From Macquaria australasica (Eukaryota > Chordata > Actinopteri > Centrarchiformes > Percichthyidae): 64,000 bases of DNA. Within the stretch, counting starts at the first letter, position 1, and each line of letters starts with the position of its first letter. Shown here piece by piece: positions 1-14,400 of this stretch. Position numbers and translations under genes: made by a program. The notes beneath the pieces are model-generated. The model searched no databases, was not told where the DNA came from, and saw only the letters and a list, made by a program, of their open reading frames with translations. The DNA is taken from assembly GCA_005408345.1 (NCBI GenBank), contig SEMN01000148.1, positions 248,001-312,000 of the forward strand, read 5' to 3'.

Positions 1-543
1 CACCAGTTTTATCCTGTGTTGCAACAACAACATTACAAGTTTTGTATAATCTATGTTACGTATAAGATTAAAGAGAGTAATAACAAAATAGAAACCATGC
101 CACAAGCTTATGGTAATGATTTGGCTCACCTTTTCTAGCCAATAGTTTATATACATTGCTGTAACACTTTACACAAATTAATGGCACTAATTATGCCACT
201 ATCAGGAGTTTAAAAAGACAAATGTAGCAAGGCTGAGCGAAGATGCAAAAGGGATAAACATATTGAATCCCAAGCTTCTCTTAAAAGGCTGATCTTTAGC
301 TACCAGTGCGCAGTCAAGGAGGTAAAAAAACCTCTTGTCTCTCACATCTGAAAGGGTCATAATCCCAGATTCCTCTATAAAACTATTAACTTGGATTAGT
401 CCCCCCCTTAGTCAGTCGGTTAAAGCCTCCCTAGAGAGATGTGAAGAGTTGAAATAATATTTTAATAACAGATTTGTAGTGATTGGGCAAAATATTTCAG
501 AGTCAGGAGAGCTTGATTGTTTCCTGTCCATCGTTATTGTTAA
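1..543. other. Unique AT-rich non-genic DNA
   Basis: No gene, RNA or repeat could be supported here. The one open frame (from 479) shows no recognisable domain or codon pattern and runs into the transposon that starts at 544. Confidence 0.5.
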
Positions 544-916
544 AGGTGCCCTGTGGAGTTTTCTTCACATTCAGTGTTACTCAAACACTGTGTATCCTCT
601 AGGTCTAACAAACACGTTAAATCCTTTTATCTTCCCCATAAAACAAGTAACACATAAAACATTCCCCATGTTTACTTACTAGCAGTCTTCTTCTTGCCTG
701 CATTTTGTTGGTTCACTGCGTTTCTTGGCGCATTACTGCCACCTGTAGATCAGTGGAATAGTGTGAAACCTTTGCAGGAATGTATATCACTTCACCCCCA
801 TGCACGTGTGTATGCATGGGTGTCCTTGTGTGCTTGCACAAGAACAAACAAAACAGGGACTCATAAAAACATCGCTTCACAGCGCTACTAGAGGTTAGAA
901 ACTCCACAGGGCACCT
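544..916. mobile_element. MITE with 18-bp terminal inverted repeats and TTAA target duplication
   Basis: The element starts AGGTGCCCTGTGGAGTTT and ends with the exact reverse complement, AAACTCCACAGGGCACCT. TTAA lies directly outside both ends (540-543 and 917-920). A 373-bp length, no coding capacity, perfect inverted ends and a TTAA duplication point to a non-autonomous piggyBac-type or Kolobok-type element. The interior has a T/G-rich stretch with alternating purine-pyrimidine runs. Perfect ends suggest a fairly recent insertion. The superfamily assignment rests only on the TTAA site. Short open frames on both strands lie inside the element and are not genes. Confidence 0.85.
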
Positions 917-3088
917 TTAACTCACTTTTATGAAATCTCTGTCCAGAGATGCCTCCTGGCAAATGTGCCATGGGGGCTCACGGCAGCCCAGAAAGACAGG
1001 GGGACAGAGAGAGAAAGAGAGAAAAATCAACAACAACATAATGATTCATACAATTTGGGAGGCAAAAGTGCGCAACGTGTTACTTGTGTTACCGTTCTCA
1101 GTACTCAGACCACCTAGCAGGCAATTTTCATTTTTTGTTGCCAGAAAGTAATAATGTCGCTCACCTACATCTATAAAGTTCTGTTTCAGTGAAATACCTG
1201 TAGCCATCAGCAGCAGGAATGTGTGCGATGCATCTTCAGTCTCCATTTATTTATTTTTTTTGATGCACATCGCATATTTTGATGCACGGCAGGTTCCTTC
1301 ATTAATTATTAAAATCTTCCGACACACCAGGATCTTCCCTTCCTTTTCTACACAGTTATGAGATGTTCCACACATTCAAAGTGACATCATTTATATAGCG
1401 GCTGACTTTTTTACTCTCTTTACAAACCCCTGTTACCGCTGGATAATCAAAATAAATTCAGCTGTGTCAGCAGGATTATTACAATGTGTTCTCAGTTTAT
1501 GTAAGTGAACAGATTGTCTTTCTCACAGTATTTCCAGGAGACGCATTATTGTGCACCTTTAAATGTAGATCTACCCTGATATGACTAAGTCAGTAGTGTC
1601 TCTACTGGCTGCCAGTGACAGGGAGATTCACAAGATGTATAAATGGGCTGGTGATGTGATGGGGTGGTCGAGTGTACATGTGATGGGACAGAAACACCCT
1701 CAATCTAAGAAGAGACTAATGGGTTTTTGACAGCCAGGTAGCACAGAAGCAGCAATGGACACTGTGGTGATTAGAGGCAGATTAATGACCTGGTAACCTA
1801 AAGGAGAGATGAGGGACTGGCTTTACGTCAAATTGGCAGATTTTCCTGTCTGATCACTTCCTAATTTGGTGCCAACCAATTGATTATAAATGTAAGATCA
1901 ATCATAATAGACTGAAACCATTAGAGGAGACAGCAGCCCACCCAGGACATGCAGTTGGCTGATTAGCCTTTGGCTAGATTGAATTTTGTATAAAGCTAAG
2001 TAAGTCCCATAAACAAATTACTTTATAAGTAAGTAGTGCACACACTCTGGATGTCCTAATAAAAAAACATAAGGTACAGGCCAAAACACTGAGATGTGTA
2101 ATTAACTCCATTCTTTCATTCAAAGTAGCCACCCACATAAAAAAAAAGGAAAAGAAAATACGAAGATATGGAAAAAAATTCTCCCATCTCTTGAAAGGTG
2201 ACTATTTACTTTTCCATGCAAAAAATGTGAGTATTAGGCAAGTTATTTCCTGCATTCTGGTGACTTTTTATGCCTGTAACTAGCCACAAAACTTATCTAA
2301 TAGCAAACCAACTCGGGGCAGAATTGTCTTTGAAAAGGCGAACACAAAATTCAGGTGCCAGACAACAATGTAATTTATTGGGGAGGACAAGTACAATCCC
2401 TACACCTATGGTGCAGACTCTTCTCCCATTTTTGCCCTTTTGACGGCTTAATTTCACAGAACGTTGGAAAGCCTGAATTGTCCGTCCATATTTATTATTG
2501 TCTATGGAGACAACACACAGAGCTGAATAAAGCAATTTCACTTTATTGTATTGGACATTTCAGTATAATATACACATACTGTATATACACACACAAGATC
2601 AAGAAAAAGGTGAGGAAATAATTTTTTCTCTCAGATCGTTGCCCTTGGAGGTTGCGGGGAAGCTATTCAGGATAAGCAGCTAATCTGGGAGCCAATCTGT
2701 GACTCGGCTTTCTTTATGTGATTTGAATTCTCAGCATGGCAGTGGTGAAGGTGAAAATGATTTGGGAGCCATTACCGTGGCCCCATGTCGCTGTGCCAAA
2801 GATCTGACTGAGCAGGAGGACAATAGGTCAAGATAATTACAGCCATATTGCGCAGAGATAATGCTTTTTTATCTGACATCCGTCAGCAATACAGAGTTTC
2901 TGCCTCTGAACTGTGAACATGCGGCTGTTGAGGAAGGGGTAAAAAGTACTATTTCATATTTCATCTTTCAAAGCCATATTTTTTTTCTAAATGAGCAGCA
3001 TGGTAATGTGAACACTCCTGGTAGAGTAAGCCCACCAATTTCTAAATTTAATCATTGCTGCCTAGCAGTCTGTGCCTGAGCCACAAAG

Positions 3089-3090
<2 letters not shown>
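917..3090. other. Unique non-genic DNA
   Basis: No gene is supported. A minus-strand frame at 1246-1046 begins with a plausible ATG and has two GT donors, but no partner exon was found. The 2640-2835 stretch is less AT-rich and contains TAATTA-type homeodomain cores, so it is a weak candidate for a conserved regulatory block. Confidence 0.4.

Positions 3091-3177
<87 letters not shown>
3091..3177. repeat. (CA)n microsatellite, about 43 units
   Basis: An almost uninterrupted AC dinucleotide run with one CT interruption at about 3133. A long pure dinucleotide array of this kind is typical of fish genomes and is likely to be length-polymorphic. Confidence 0.97.
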
Positions 3178-3178
<1 letters not shown>

Positions 3179-6100
3179 CAGAGTGAGTCTTCAGCTTGGA
3201 GGGAGACTTCTCCCCTCATTCGGTTTCACAGCAGGGAGTCCCATTTTTTAAAGTGAAAAGAGTCTTGAACACAAGCTCAATGTCTGTCTTACACTCTGAA
3301 TTGGAGACATGCACATTAAGCAACAGCTGAATTACCTGAAACAAAATGTCTGTCAAGTAACATTAACATGTCACTGCAGAGCTGCCCTTGCTGTGGCATT
3401 TCTATGTGGATAGTGTGCCAGGACTGCTATGCTCTTGCCTCAGCCTTGTCATAAATAAATGAATACAGAGATATAGAATTAATGAAAATGTGTTGTTATT
3501 TATATTATTATCAAGATGTTTTTTTTAGCTACAGTGGAAAGATGGAACAGCTGCACATTCATCAATATGGTGCTCCAAAAGTTTCTTGTGAGCTAAAACT
3601 CTGTTGAGACAGACATTGTTAGATAGTCTCTCTCTAAATTTATGTTTTAATTTTCAAACCTTGATATCTGCAAAGTTCAGTCATTTTACTGTAGCAGGCA
3701 GACGGGACTTGAACCCAAGCTATGATCATGTCATACTCCCATCCACAACCTCATCTTGACCTAAGTCTGTGCATGCACTCTGCATATACACTCTAGTGTA
3801 TATGCTTCTAACGTACACCTAAACACTCTCTTTGCCAGCCTTGCACAATAAACATCACAAAACACAAAGACCACACTTACACTTAACCACATCATGCGTC
3901 TTGGGCCGATTGGATAGCATTCCAGAGTCAAAAAAGCCTGGTGTAAATGCATCCAAGAAGCATTAGAAATTCACTGTAATTTGATTCTAGACAAATCTTA
4001 AAAAGCACAAGTCTCTCCAAGTCACATTCAGGTACATAAGCTTTACTCCTCTCTGTGTCAGTAAGCAGTCTGTGGAAATAGCCTCCGATAGGGTGTGTTC
4101 CTGAGATAATGGCAGCTGAAGTTACACTGAAATAATCTGACATTGGCTTTTGTTCTGTCTCTCATTAAACGTTTAGCGTTAATCTGATTCCTGATCAGTG
4201 CAACCACCCAAGCTCCTTGCGATGCCATGGTGGTCAAATATGTTCCATTAAAACCACAGACCACACTACACAAACCACACTACCATAAGCTTTTGTTCTG
4301 GCATAAAACTACAGTACAACTTTTTTTTCTCTAATATTGACTGGGTGCAGGCCTGCCCTTAGACCCAGTAGAAAAAAGACACTCAAATTTACTTCTTGAC
4401 ACACCACTGACTTGTGATGTGCTGAATACATTGCGAGCAATATCTAGGAAAAACATCAGCTGAATGAATGCTTAGAACAAAAATATGATAAATGATGCAG
4501 GCTCTAAGTTAAGATAAATCAAGCGCACAGTGTGTTCTCAGCACCAAAGCACTCGCACTCAGAGGATGCATGTGACATTTTATTGGGACAAAGTAAATGC
4601 ATTATTGGTTCAGTGATGTCTGAAATTCAATAGTGATGTACTTATATAACTTGTGTAAATTGCGCTGATGTGAAATGCGTCAGAGGGGCTGAGTGCTTAT
4701 TGGCACTGAGGTTGAAAAGATATTTACTGAAGGGTCTCCTTATTTGTCAGACAGGTAAGATCTTGAAATGACATGTAATCTGTAAACTTGTATATTTCTA
4801 AATGCATTCAGAGTGGCTTCAAAAAAAAGCAGGAAGATCACATTTTGAGCATTTTTCTAAATGCCACACTGTAATAAGGGTCATTATGTTTTGTGCCTTT
4901 GGTGGGTGCTGTGTGCTCCATCGTTGTAAATCTGTATTTCAAATCTTCATGTGTTCTTCATCTGAAAGAGCATGTTAAACAGTTACTGGGCACAGGCTTA
5001 AATCATTATCACCAGTGGACCTGACAATGACAAGTAAACTTAGAGGATACACTAAAATTGTATCGTACGGGATGCACACGGTCCTTGAGGGGACGATTTC
5101 CACATTCCCACGTCCCACATAAACTGAACATGCAAGAAATCTTCAGTTTCAGATTACTTGATGTCAAGTAATGATGCGTGATGTCACACAATCAGTTAAT
5201 ATAACAATATATATTCAGTTAACTGCAGTTCTAACCATGCTACTATGCTACAGATCACAGTGCAATGAGGTCAAACAAGTCTTGGAACTCTACTTTCTCA
5301 TGTCCCAGGTTAATGTATCCTCAGTGGGCAAGTAAACTTCTGCGGTCCTAAACTCACCACCTTCCTTGGTGATCTACTTCTTTGAGATTGGCTGTTACAT
5401 ACAGAAGTGTTACGGAAGACACAAAACTGAACAATAACTGAGAGTGACGCAGAACTACAGGCATAATTAGACAGCCCAGTATCACTAGGAATTACATCCA
5501 TATGTAATTTTCGTACCAAAGTACCAAATTTCGTAGAAACCTAAAAGTTTATAAAGAAATTAGTTCCTTTCTAGGAAACTATGAGACCCCTAAAGTAAAG
5601 TGTTTCCGAAGTCTGATAATGTGAGTAGAAGGGAACATGCAACAGCTTTGAATATGGATCAATGAGTAGATTTGTACTGAATGTCTATAACCACACTCCT
5701 GTCAACCACCACCACATTCATGTGCACACAAACACACTCCTCACCCACGTAGTCCACACAGTTGGGCCGCCGTTCTTATAAATCTTCACTCATTAATCAT
5801 TTAGAGGAAGCAATTTGTGGAGCACCTGTCCCAAGCAGAAGGCCATTAGGGTTTTCGATAGAAGGAGCACTGTGGGTCTAATGGCTTTTCAATGGAACTT
5901 ATTGGAAGACATATTGGATTCTGTGCTACACATAGCCACTACCTTTAAGATAGTGGGTTCTGAAACAAAGTTCACAGTTTTAAATGCTGCAGTAGATACA
6001 GAAAAAAACTGCAAATAGTCACCATATTTGCACAGGCTTGACAGATTCAATCAGGTAATTGGTTAATTGTTGAGAAATGTAGATTGGATTTTCAGAAATC

Positions 6101-8062
6101 AAGTTACTCCCACCAGGCTTCTGAAGTCTATCCCAATATTCAGCGGGCATAAGGCAGGGCGACCTTATACAAACAGATATTCAAACTTCTGATCACCAGA
6201 AAAAATACATCCATGTTTGTCTTTTTTTTTTTTTTTTTACAAAGACTCAGTTTACACAGAGATATGAATTTCAAATATATCCTATTCAATCTGCCAGTAA
6301 TAATTCTAGTAAACATGATCACTGCAAGCACCTGTTCAGTAACCCGTGATGGATGCTCCTTTTTTGCAATGAATAGAACAAGCAACAACTCATCACAGCC
6401 CAGGAACTGTTCCTGGACCTCACCAGGTGAAGGGCATTTTGTCAATAATTGAAAAAAATGTGCTTATTATTCATTGCTTGGAATACAGCGGCCACATTAC
6501 TTTCTCAGATTCTCATTACGAATTCTGTTTTCCTCCTCGGAGGATTATCCACCTGGAGCACTTGTCTGTCATTCTGGCAGCACTGCAAAGCCAAGGGGAA
6601 GCCCTGGGGAATGCTGTGGCCCCGCATCTTTGTACACCGTACAGTATCAGCTTGAGCAAGGACAAGACCCATCAATATTAGTCTGTCATCTTATCTGATA
6701 GAGACAAGCCCAGTGCTGAATCACCAACGTCAGAATGGGCTCCATGTTTTGTAATGCACTTCACTTCACTCTCCTCTATGAATATGAATGGCCTCTACTC
6801 TCAACAACCCCAAAACTTGCAAACTTTGCAGTATGTAAAAGTTGCATTGGTTACTGCAAATAAAAGCAAGTAAACGCCTTAAAGTTGGTAACATGTAGAA
6901 TGAGAGCAAGTTTAATGTTTAACTTTTAACTTTATGCTATAGATGTAGACCAGTAGACCAGGATTAGTGCTGAGCTAATATTAGAAAGATATTTAGATCT
7001 CTATAATATAGGATTACAAAGCAATGAATGACTAACAAATGTAATGGTGCTATAATGCTGCCTATGCCGAGGTTTTCAACATAATTGTAGGCTGCATATC
7101 AATTTAACGTCAGAAGGTCTGCAGAATTCAGAAAACAGAATTCAACATAATCCTGTTTCACTTCCCTTTGACCCTTATTAACTCTGCATGTCGGTAAGAA
7201 AGGGAGCAGGAAAGTACAACCACTGTACTGTAAGGTAAAATACAGCTGTGGGTCATAGTAAAAATACCATACAAGAGTAATGAGCTGTATTTTGCTTTCA
7301 GCTAGCTTCCCTATTGCCTGCCTTCCATGATTAAAAGCTTTCTGTCCCCAGCTTCTCACCCCCATTAAGTTACGCATCTCTCTTAGCAGGGCGATGGAGG
7401 AGTTGCCCTGAACACCCAACTTTGTTAAACTCAGGTCCATCACCAGCCCCCCCCCAGTCATCCATCTTCTTTCTTGTTAAGCACTATTAATTGTCCACAC
7501 ATGTAGCATGGGGCATTGTTTATTAATTCACATCCTGTGCCCATTAGGTCCCATCAAGCATCTCTAGACAAATGGCCACCCATTAGACAGCTCAGTCTTC
7601 TAATGAGAGACAGTCGCATGTGTGTGGCTCCCATTACAAACAACTCTGGCATGCAACACCCACATTTTTAATTTCTCCACCCTCAGCAGTGTGACTTACT
7701 CTGGTGATGTGCCATCTGCAATTTTAAACTGTAGCATAAGTACAGTTAGCAGTAAATAGTTAACTTTATTTACGTAGCAACAAAATGCAGCTCGAAGTAC
7801 TAATCATACATAGAGGGAGACATTAGCTGACTGCAGTTTGTCTATGAACAATCCAAACAAGTCTATGTAGTGAATAATTCCACTTAATGGTTATTAAAGT
7901 GTTACAGTTACACCACATTATATTGTTATTAAGCCATGGACTACACAGTCCTTTTTATTGTTGCCATCAGTTCTTTTTTTACACTAAAGATCATTCTTTT
8001 ACCTTTCTTTTTCTTTTTAAAGTGGAAAAATAGGTCCACCGTTCACTCTCAGTATATGGCTA
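3178..8062. other. Long non-genic stretch with a tRNA-like B box and a poly-T tract
   Basis: No exon is supported. On the minus strand, 3715-3705 is a perfect RNA polymerase III B-box match (GGTTCAAGTCC) in a context resembling a SINE head, but no paired acceptor stem was found, so it is not called as a tRNA. A 17-T run lies at 6222-6238. 7440-7720 is a unique block with several TTAATT/ATTA cores and looks like a possible conserved non-coding element. Confidence 0.4.
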
Positions 8063-8140
8063 TTAAATGGATAGTTCAGATTGCTGTGATATAAGGTGGT
8101 ATAAGATATTCACCAATATAGATGCATGGATGTTAGCTGA
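8063..8140 (+). repeat. Fragment of a TTAA-start dispersed repeat (copy 1)
   Basis: Starts TTAAATGGATAGTTCAGA and shares the order of landmarks with 35413-35475: a TTAA start, an A-GGxATAGTT head, and ATGCATGGA(C/T)(A/G)TTAGCT about 60 bp later. Two copies in one window with the same internal spacing indicate a dispersed family, probably a decayed MITE. The right boundary is not defined. Confidence 0.45.
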
Positions 8141-11100
8141 AAGCATGAGTTCTGAATGTCAGAGATAGATGCCCAAGAGTAAGAGGGAACTTGTTAAATG
8201 CAAATCAAGGCTGCACTTAAGGTTAAATAACTATGTTACTTATATATTGCTGGTCGGGCCTTGAATTACCCTGAACTATTTGCATAACATAGGCACTACT
8301 TCAAAAAGTACAGTGTGCATTAAAACTGAGGTGGAACAAAGTTCACCTTTACCAGTATACTCTACACTAAGTAGCTTGCTTATGTGCTGAGGTTTTAACA
8401 GTTTACCTTCTGCTTGTACCAACTGTCATTTTTTGTGTTTAAGGTATGGTAACGTTTACCTAAAAATAAGGATAGAGAAGAAGCATACAGCCCTGTGATT
8501 GACTGGCAATCTCTCAAAAACTGTATGTGTTTCTACAGAATGAATATGTTAAAGATCCAGTAAAATAAGTTTATGATACAAACACATCCTGGCTATACCA
8601 GACTGACAAGATATGCACATGGGTTGGTTTATTTTATGGCGTATAATGAAGTGTGTCTGAAGATGGGTTAGAGAGAGAGGACTGCATTCAAGACAGACGT
8701 TATACTACTTTATCTGAAAGCACTAATGTACAGTGTGCGTCCTGGGAAACCTTTTTATACTCAATCGCTAGTATTATTCATGCAATATCCATAACTGGTT
8801 TGGCAGGGCCGGTATCCATTGTATTAGGCTGTATAAAATGGCAAATTAAATCATGTCTGTTCTTTCTGTGATGCACTGCAGCCTGGCCACCCAAGCTGAC
8901 AGTTCCATCATTTTAAAAATCGCAAGAAGGGCTACTTTATAACCCCTTGCTGCAGGAGCAATTTCACTTGTAATGATGGTTGAGCAATTTTACCATCCAT
9001 TCACTCTGCAAGGGAAAATAAACAAGGGCTGCCAAAAGTAAGTTTACATGAAGTGAAGACAACTCCGGCAGCACTTTAGTTTTTGCTGTCATGAAAAAGA
9101 TCATTTTTTGTATATGTAAACCATATTTGATAATAGCACTGATCATTCAATTGATCAGTAAGTCAACATAAAATAAATTGATGACTATTTTAACTGTAAC
9201 TGTATCATTACATTAAATTACTCTTTACACCTCAGCTAGAACTGAATTAGTCAACAGAACATATTTAATGCCTTTTGGTGCTTTTACCCAAGCACCTTAC
9301 AGTACCATAAATGCATAATACAATATTATCAGTTGTTCTGCATGAGTTACTGTGCTCCATGGTATACATGCAAGTATGTATATGTGTGCAGTATATTATC
9401 TTATGCAAACCAGACACATTGATTATATGATCTAGAGTATGTTTTTGGTGGTATCCAAATGTATAAGCCTATGCAGTCATTATCAAAACCTGCATAATCT
9501 ATGTAAATCAGTTGATATTCATATTCAAGAAAACATTTTTAGAACTGATAAAAATAAAGTTTGTACAATTTTGAGAAATTCTCTTTGACAGGTTACACCT
9601 GGATACTTTGTTCACACAGTATTTAGTGAAGTTTTCTCAAATTGTTGTATTCAAATATTAACACATACACTCACATACAGCATTTCAAACATGACATCAG
9701 TATGTAAATTATACTCTAATGAAGCAGAATGGAGGCTCAAAATGCAAGGGAGCTTGCCAAAACATATCATAGTTTATTTACTAAATGTAAAAAAAATCTA
9801 TATTATTATTATATAACAGATTTTCAAGCATCAGCAGCATTATTATGTCATTGCCTTAACAATTGAAGGCTGTAAAATATTCATTTCTTGACCTCTCTAG
9901 AAAATATATCAATTTCCACCATGTTCTCCAGTTTCTCTTGTTATTATATTGCCACAATTTCTGCTATATGTGATGATAATGTATATTTAAGAACATTAAA
10001 GGTAATTTATAATACATTTTCAAATGTTTTTTTTCTATGCATGCATACTGTATGCTCCTCAGCAAAAAGAAATCAATCAAATTTTGGTCTTTTAAACATG
10101 TTTCATTGCAGCAAGGTTATTTACAGCCACCCAGATGTTTTTTTTTATTACAAATTACTGTGATAAAATGTCCTTGGACTTGAATTCTATCATCAACAGA
10201 GGAGGTAGAGGAATATACAAATAGGTGTCATCAATCCCATGTCTAAAGAAGATTTGTCTAAATATGTTTTTGTCCTGTAGTGACCTACAAAAAAAAAGCA
10301 ACTGAGTCTGTCGATTTCAGTGAGAGTCATGTGGCTCAACCATCCAGTTACTCATTCTACTGTTTGAAAGCAGAACACTGGCCTTCAGTTCTTGTGGCAA
10401 TTGTATTCTTATCCAGTTCTCTCAATAAACCTCACCAGACAGTGTGCTGCTGTGGATCTTTACAGTTTTCTGTCCCATGCAAGACATGTTATACAGGTAT
10501 GAAAAGAATGCATTCTTCAAAACGGTTAGTAGTTTTTTTCCCTTACTCTTATAACCCTAATAAATGTGCATTTTTAGTTGGGACTAAAATTGGAAATTTT
10601 TAACTCAAACTGAATTATTACTCAAAGTCATTACTGAAGAAAGACAGACTAATGTTATATTGGTCATATGCCTGATGGAATTAACATGTCACGTACTACA
10701 TAAGATTGAGCAAAGTAGTTATCTATTGCTAAATTATATCTATAATGTGATGTCATGAGAGGCAGTGTCATAAAGGGGAGATACATTCCCTCCCGGTGGA
10801 TGCAACAAGGACTACAAACCATCATGGCATTTGTTAAAAGACTACAAAACCCATAGGCAGCAGGGCGGCCAGGACAATCGTTGTTGCCCAGCTGAACCAT
10901 ATTAGCTGATTGCCCTGGTGAGGGAAGAGGGAGTGACGTGAAACAGTGTTTTGGTGTGAAGAGGAGACAATGACTGAGGTGTACAGAACGGAACAGGACT
11001 TTAGTTTTCAGACTTGACTTTTGATTTAATACATGTTTTTGTTTCGTTTACCTTATGTTTGCAAGAATTAAGTTGACCTGTTATGAGAAGACTGAATACA

Positions 11101-11192
11101 CTGAATTTAAGTTGGAAAACAACGCTTTACTGTCTTCATTCCCTGCACCCACACTTCAAAAGCTCCAAGAGAAAGGTCCCGACCTTTTAAGA
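8141..11192. other. Unique AT-rich non-genic DNA
   Basis: No gene or clear repeat was recognised. 10,600-11,050 is compositionally mixed and may contain an old transposable element, but no termini were found. Confidence 0.4.
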
Positions 11193-11455
11193 CATGCTAA
11201 TGTTTATCAGGTACAACGATTACCATGTTACCAGTCATATTAGTTTTGTGTCAAGCTAACATTTGCTAATTAACACAAAACACAAGGTATAGTTGAGGCT
11301 GATGTCGCGGTGGCAGATATTCGGTCAGAAAACCAAAGTATTGGACAAATTAAAATTTGGACCTGCTGGTGATGAAGAAAAGTCACCAAAGTCAGAAGGC
11401 CTCATCCTCTGGTGGCCATAAATGTCTGTAGGCTGACCAACTCACTGACAGACAG
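11193..11455 (+). repeat. Dispersed repeat, copy 1 (TTGGACAAATTAAAA family)
   Basis: The segment carries GCTAACATTTGCTAATTA, then ACCAAAGTATTGGACAAATT, then a GACCTGCTGGTG block, in the same order as the second copy at 56938-57476. A short antisense piece lies at 49490-49570. It has no coding capacity. From general familiarity this resembles a repeat widespread in percomorph fish, but the classification is unknown to me. Confidence 0.65.
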
Positions 11456-14400
11456 GCGTTAAAGTAAGGCTTGAAATTATTTTTAAGAATGAACAGTGAT
11501 GCAAAACAGTCTGCAAGGTCTGAAACTTGAAATCAACACTGAATCAGAAAATGTCAATAGAGCTAATAAACTATGATGAATAAAACTTAGTTGCATCCAA
11601 TTTTAAAACTCCAAAAACAACTTGCTGGGTAGATGCTCAGCAATATATAACCAAATATAATATAGGAGGTAGAGTGAAGAATCATAGTTGTGCCATATCA
11701 ATACTGCATGGTTGCATGTATGTTTTATGTGTTCTTCTACTAACCTGAACTGCCTTGGGAAGATTGATGTGTGTACTGTTGCCTTACTGAATGCCTCTAT
11801 TTTTGTGACATTATCTAGGAAATTGGTAGAGTAGCAACAGAAGCATCATGCTGCTGAACAATACATAAAAAACAAAAAAAAAAAAAAAACATTAATACCG
11901 AAATACAGAGACATATCTATTTCTGACTACCCTTGTACAAACCACGGAGTTTGACAAAACAAATTCTGAAAGATTTGGATCTTAAGAAATGTCATAAGGC
12001 AGGCTGCTGTCTGTAGAGGGACGGTTTCAGTGGTGTACAGGTAGCTGTGCATTGCTTCTGCTGACTGCAAAAATGTACACCCAAACGTGGCATTGGTGTA
12101 CTCAACACAATGGGATGCAGTAATACTACAAAGCTATCAAATTGCATTACATATAAAGTTTTACAAATAAAGAGAATACACAGTGTTTACATTACACCGT
12201 ACATGTTAAAGAAAACACAGTGAAAAACAGTATAGAACTTAGGATGGCACGGTTGTGATGTGGAAGGTACACTGGGGTACCTAGTGTGGCATTGTCACAA
12301 ATGGTATCAAAATCAATACATTCTAAAATCGTACGCTAGATTATGAGCTTGCCTGTCAGCCAAGCAGATACTACAAATGAACTGGAAACAAGGTTGCCTG
12401 AAGAGCTGCAACATTGAGAACTGGTTGAAGGACTTCATGGTCCTGACAATGAAAAGGGATCATCAGTCCTCCAAGTTACCGATAATGGGTTTGTCTGCCC
12501 TGAAAATTCAGAAGGTCGTATTTAGAAACTAGTCTGTCAAGCTGTATTCAAGTCCGTAAGTTTGTAATAATATATGTAAAGTTTATGTATTTTTTATGTT
12601 TTGCTTTGTTAAATTGATTCATGAGTCTTATATTCTGCTCCCACCCTCCTTCCTACTTCACTGGTGTTATATGTTGGTGTTGTATGTTTGCAGTACTGAA
12701 TGACTTTGATTTAGTGTAACACTCATAATTGCCATATTTTTTTCTGCTGTTGTTTAGCTTCTTAAACCATAAATAAAAAAAGCCATGAATGAGGATGAGA
12801 CGTGTCTGCAATAATGTGGCCTTGGAAATGACCCCTTCATTACAGACAAGTCAAGAGCTGACTAAGATTAATGGCAGACATTATGGACAGGGAAGCTGAA
12901 TGTTCATTTGCTGACCAACATCCTGCCCTTAGCACAGCTCATTCATTATAGTTAGAGAGACGTTCAGACTACCGACTCTAATTATGATAAACAACCGGTA
13001 ATTGAACCTGGTCTGTTGTCATTACCACTACACCATATTGTCTCAGGTAGTAATAATTAAATCATACAAACACAAGAAAATGTGGTTGAAAGATTGGAGG
13101 AAAGGCTGCTGGTTGACCAGTGTTTTTTCAAGGTCAAAGGACTGTACTATGGGAGCGCATTTTTCAGTGCTTACTAAGTTATCACTCCAGTGCTTACTGC
13201 ACTTTGACGTACATGTTGACATGATGACGGGATAAAGATACAGTGTTCTTTGTGGAGAGCTGGTGGCTCTCCATCACTGTGGCCACTCTGAGGAGTATTA
13301 TTTTATGGACACAGTAAATGCATCACAGAGCTCTTTTACATTTTACAACCTCCATTATACTACAAGGCAACTTAGAACTTATCCTCCTGCCCTTTGCCTG
13401 TGACATGGCCTATCAGTTATAGGGGAGTCCTCAGGAACCTCACAGTTCGGCAGGCAAATTAAAACTGAAAACAAGGGGAAACTCTACTCAGCGGAGTAGC
13501 ACAGTGGGGTGTTTTATCTCCCTCCCCATAATAAGCTGAAATAAAAAATAAAACAAATCATCTGAGACGCTTGAATGAACCACTAAGACTTTTTATGGAC
13601 TCATCAGAAAATAGCAACAGGGCAGAATGGTTCATCAGCTGTCACTTGTAAGTTGCATTTTAGCAAGAAGGCAATCAGTTACTGTATGTGCTGCACCAGC
13701 TCTAAGTCTCATCCTACACTTCTTTAAGACTGTGGCTCAACCCATTGGCAACTACAAAAGACACACTTCCTATACACTTCCTAGTCTGAGAAGAATGTCA
13801 ACGACAAGGAGTTCACACACAGACAGCTCATAATGTAATCCATTTATTATCATCACAACCTGCTAAGAGACATTTGAAGCACACCGCTTTTCATCAGACT
13901 AATTAACATCACACAAAGACGGAGCCATAGGTGTGTCGTCCACTGGATCATGAATTTGATAAACATTAATGCCCCAGCACACACATTGTATTTTATTTGT
14001 GACTAATGCAATCCACCAAGACAGGCCATGCTACCCTCCTTTGTTACAATTTGTTACAGTTTCACTATGAGTGACACAACCCCCCCCAAAAAAACTTCCT
14101 GTCTCTAAACACTTTGCACATTTATGTATGCATGTATTGCATGTTTAGTGTTCATCAGTGCAAAAAAAGAAGAAAAATTTTAAAACATGCACATTTACCA
14201 AGATGATAAATTCTCCAAGTCAGTTTTGCTGTATGTATGTTTTGTGTATTTCCCTCCCTCATATGTTCGAGGAATGGTGAGATAGTCACAAACACTTTGT
14301 AGTTAATTAGGGGAGAAATATTATATATATATTATGGGGATGACATGTCTCTACAATGCATTTACTGGAACTTTTACTGGATTTTTTTGGACACTGTGGA

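Noticed and set aside
1046..1246. Minus-strand frame beginning METEDASHTFLLLMATG as a first exon
   Set aside because: Two possible donors exist, but no downstream exon, promoter or homology could be recognised.
3691..3765. Possible tRNA gene on the minus strand (perfect B box at 3715-3705)
   Set aside because: The T-arm is partly formed, but no complementary acceptor stem or proper A box lies at the right distance. At most it is a SINE head or a chance match.
12990..13050. tRNA-like A and B boxes on the minus strand
   Set aside because: The boxes are only about 27 bases apart, too close for any tRNA cloverleaf, and no acceptor stem was found.
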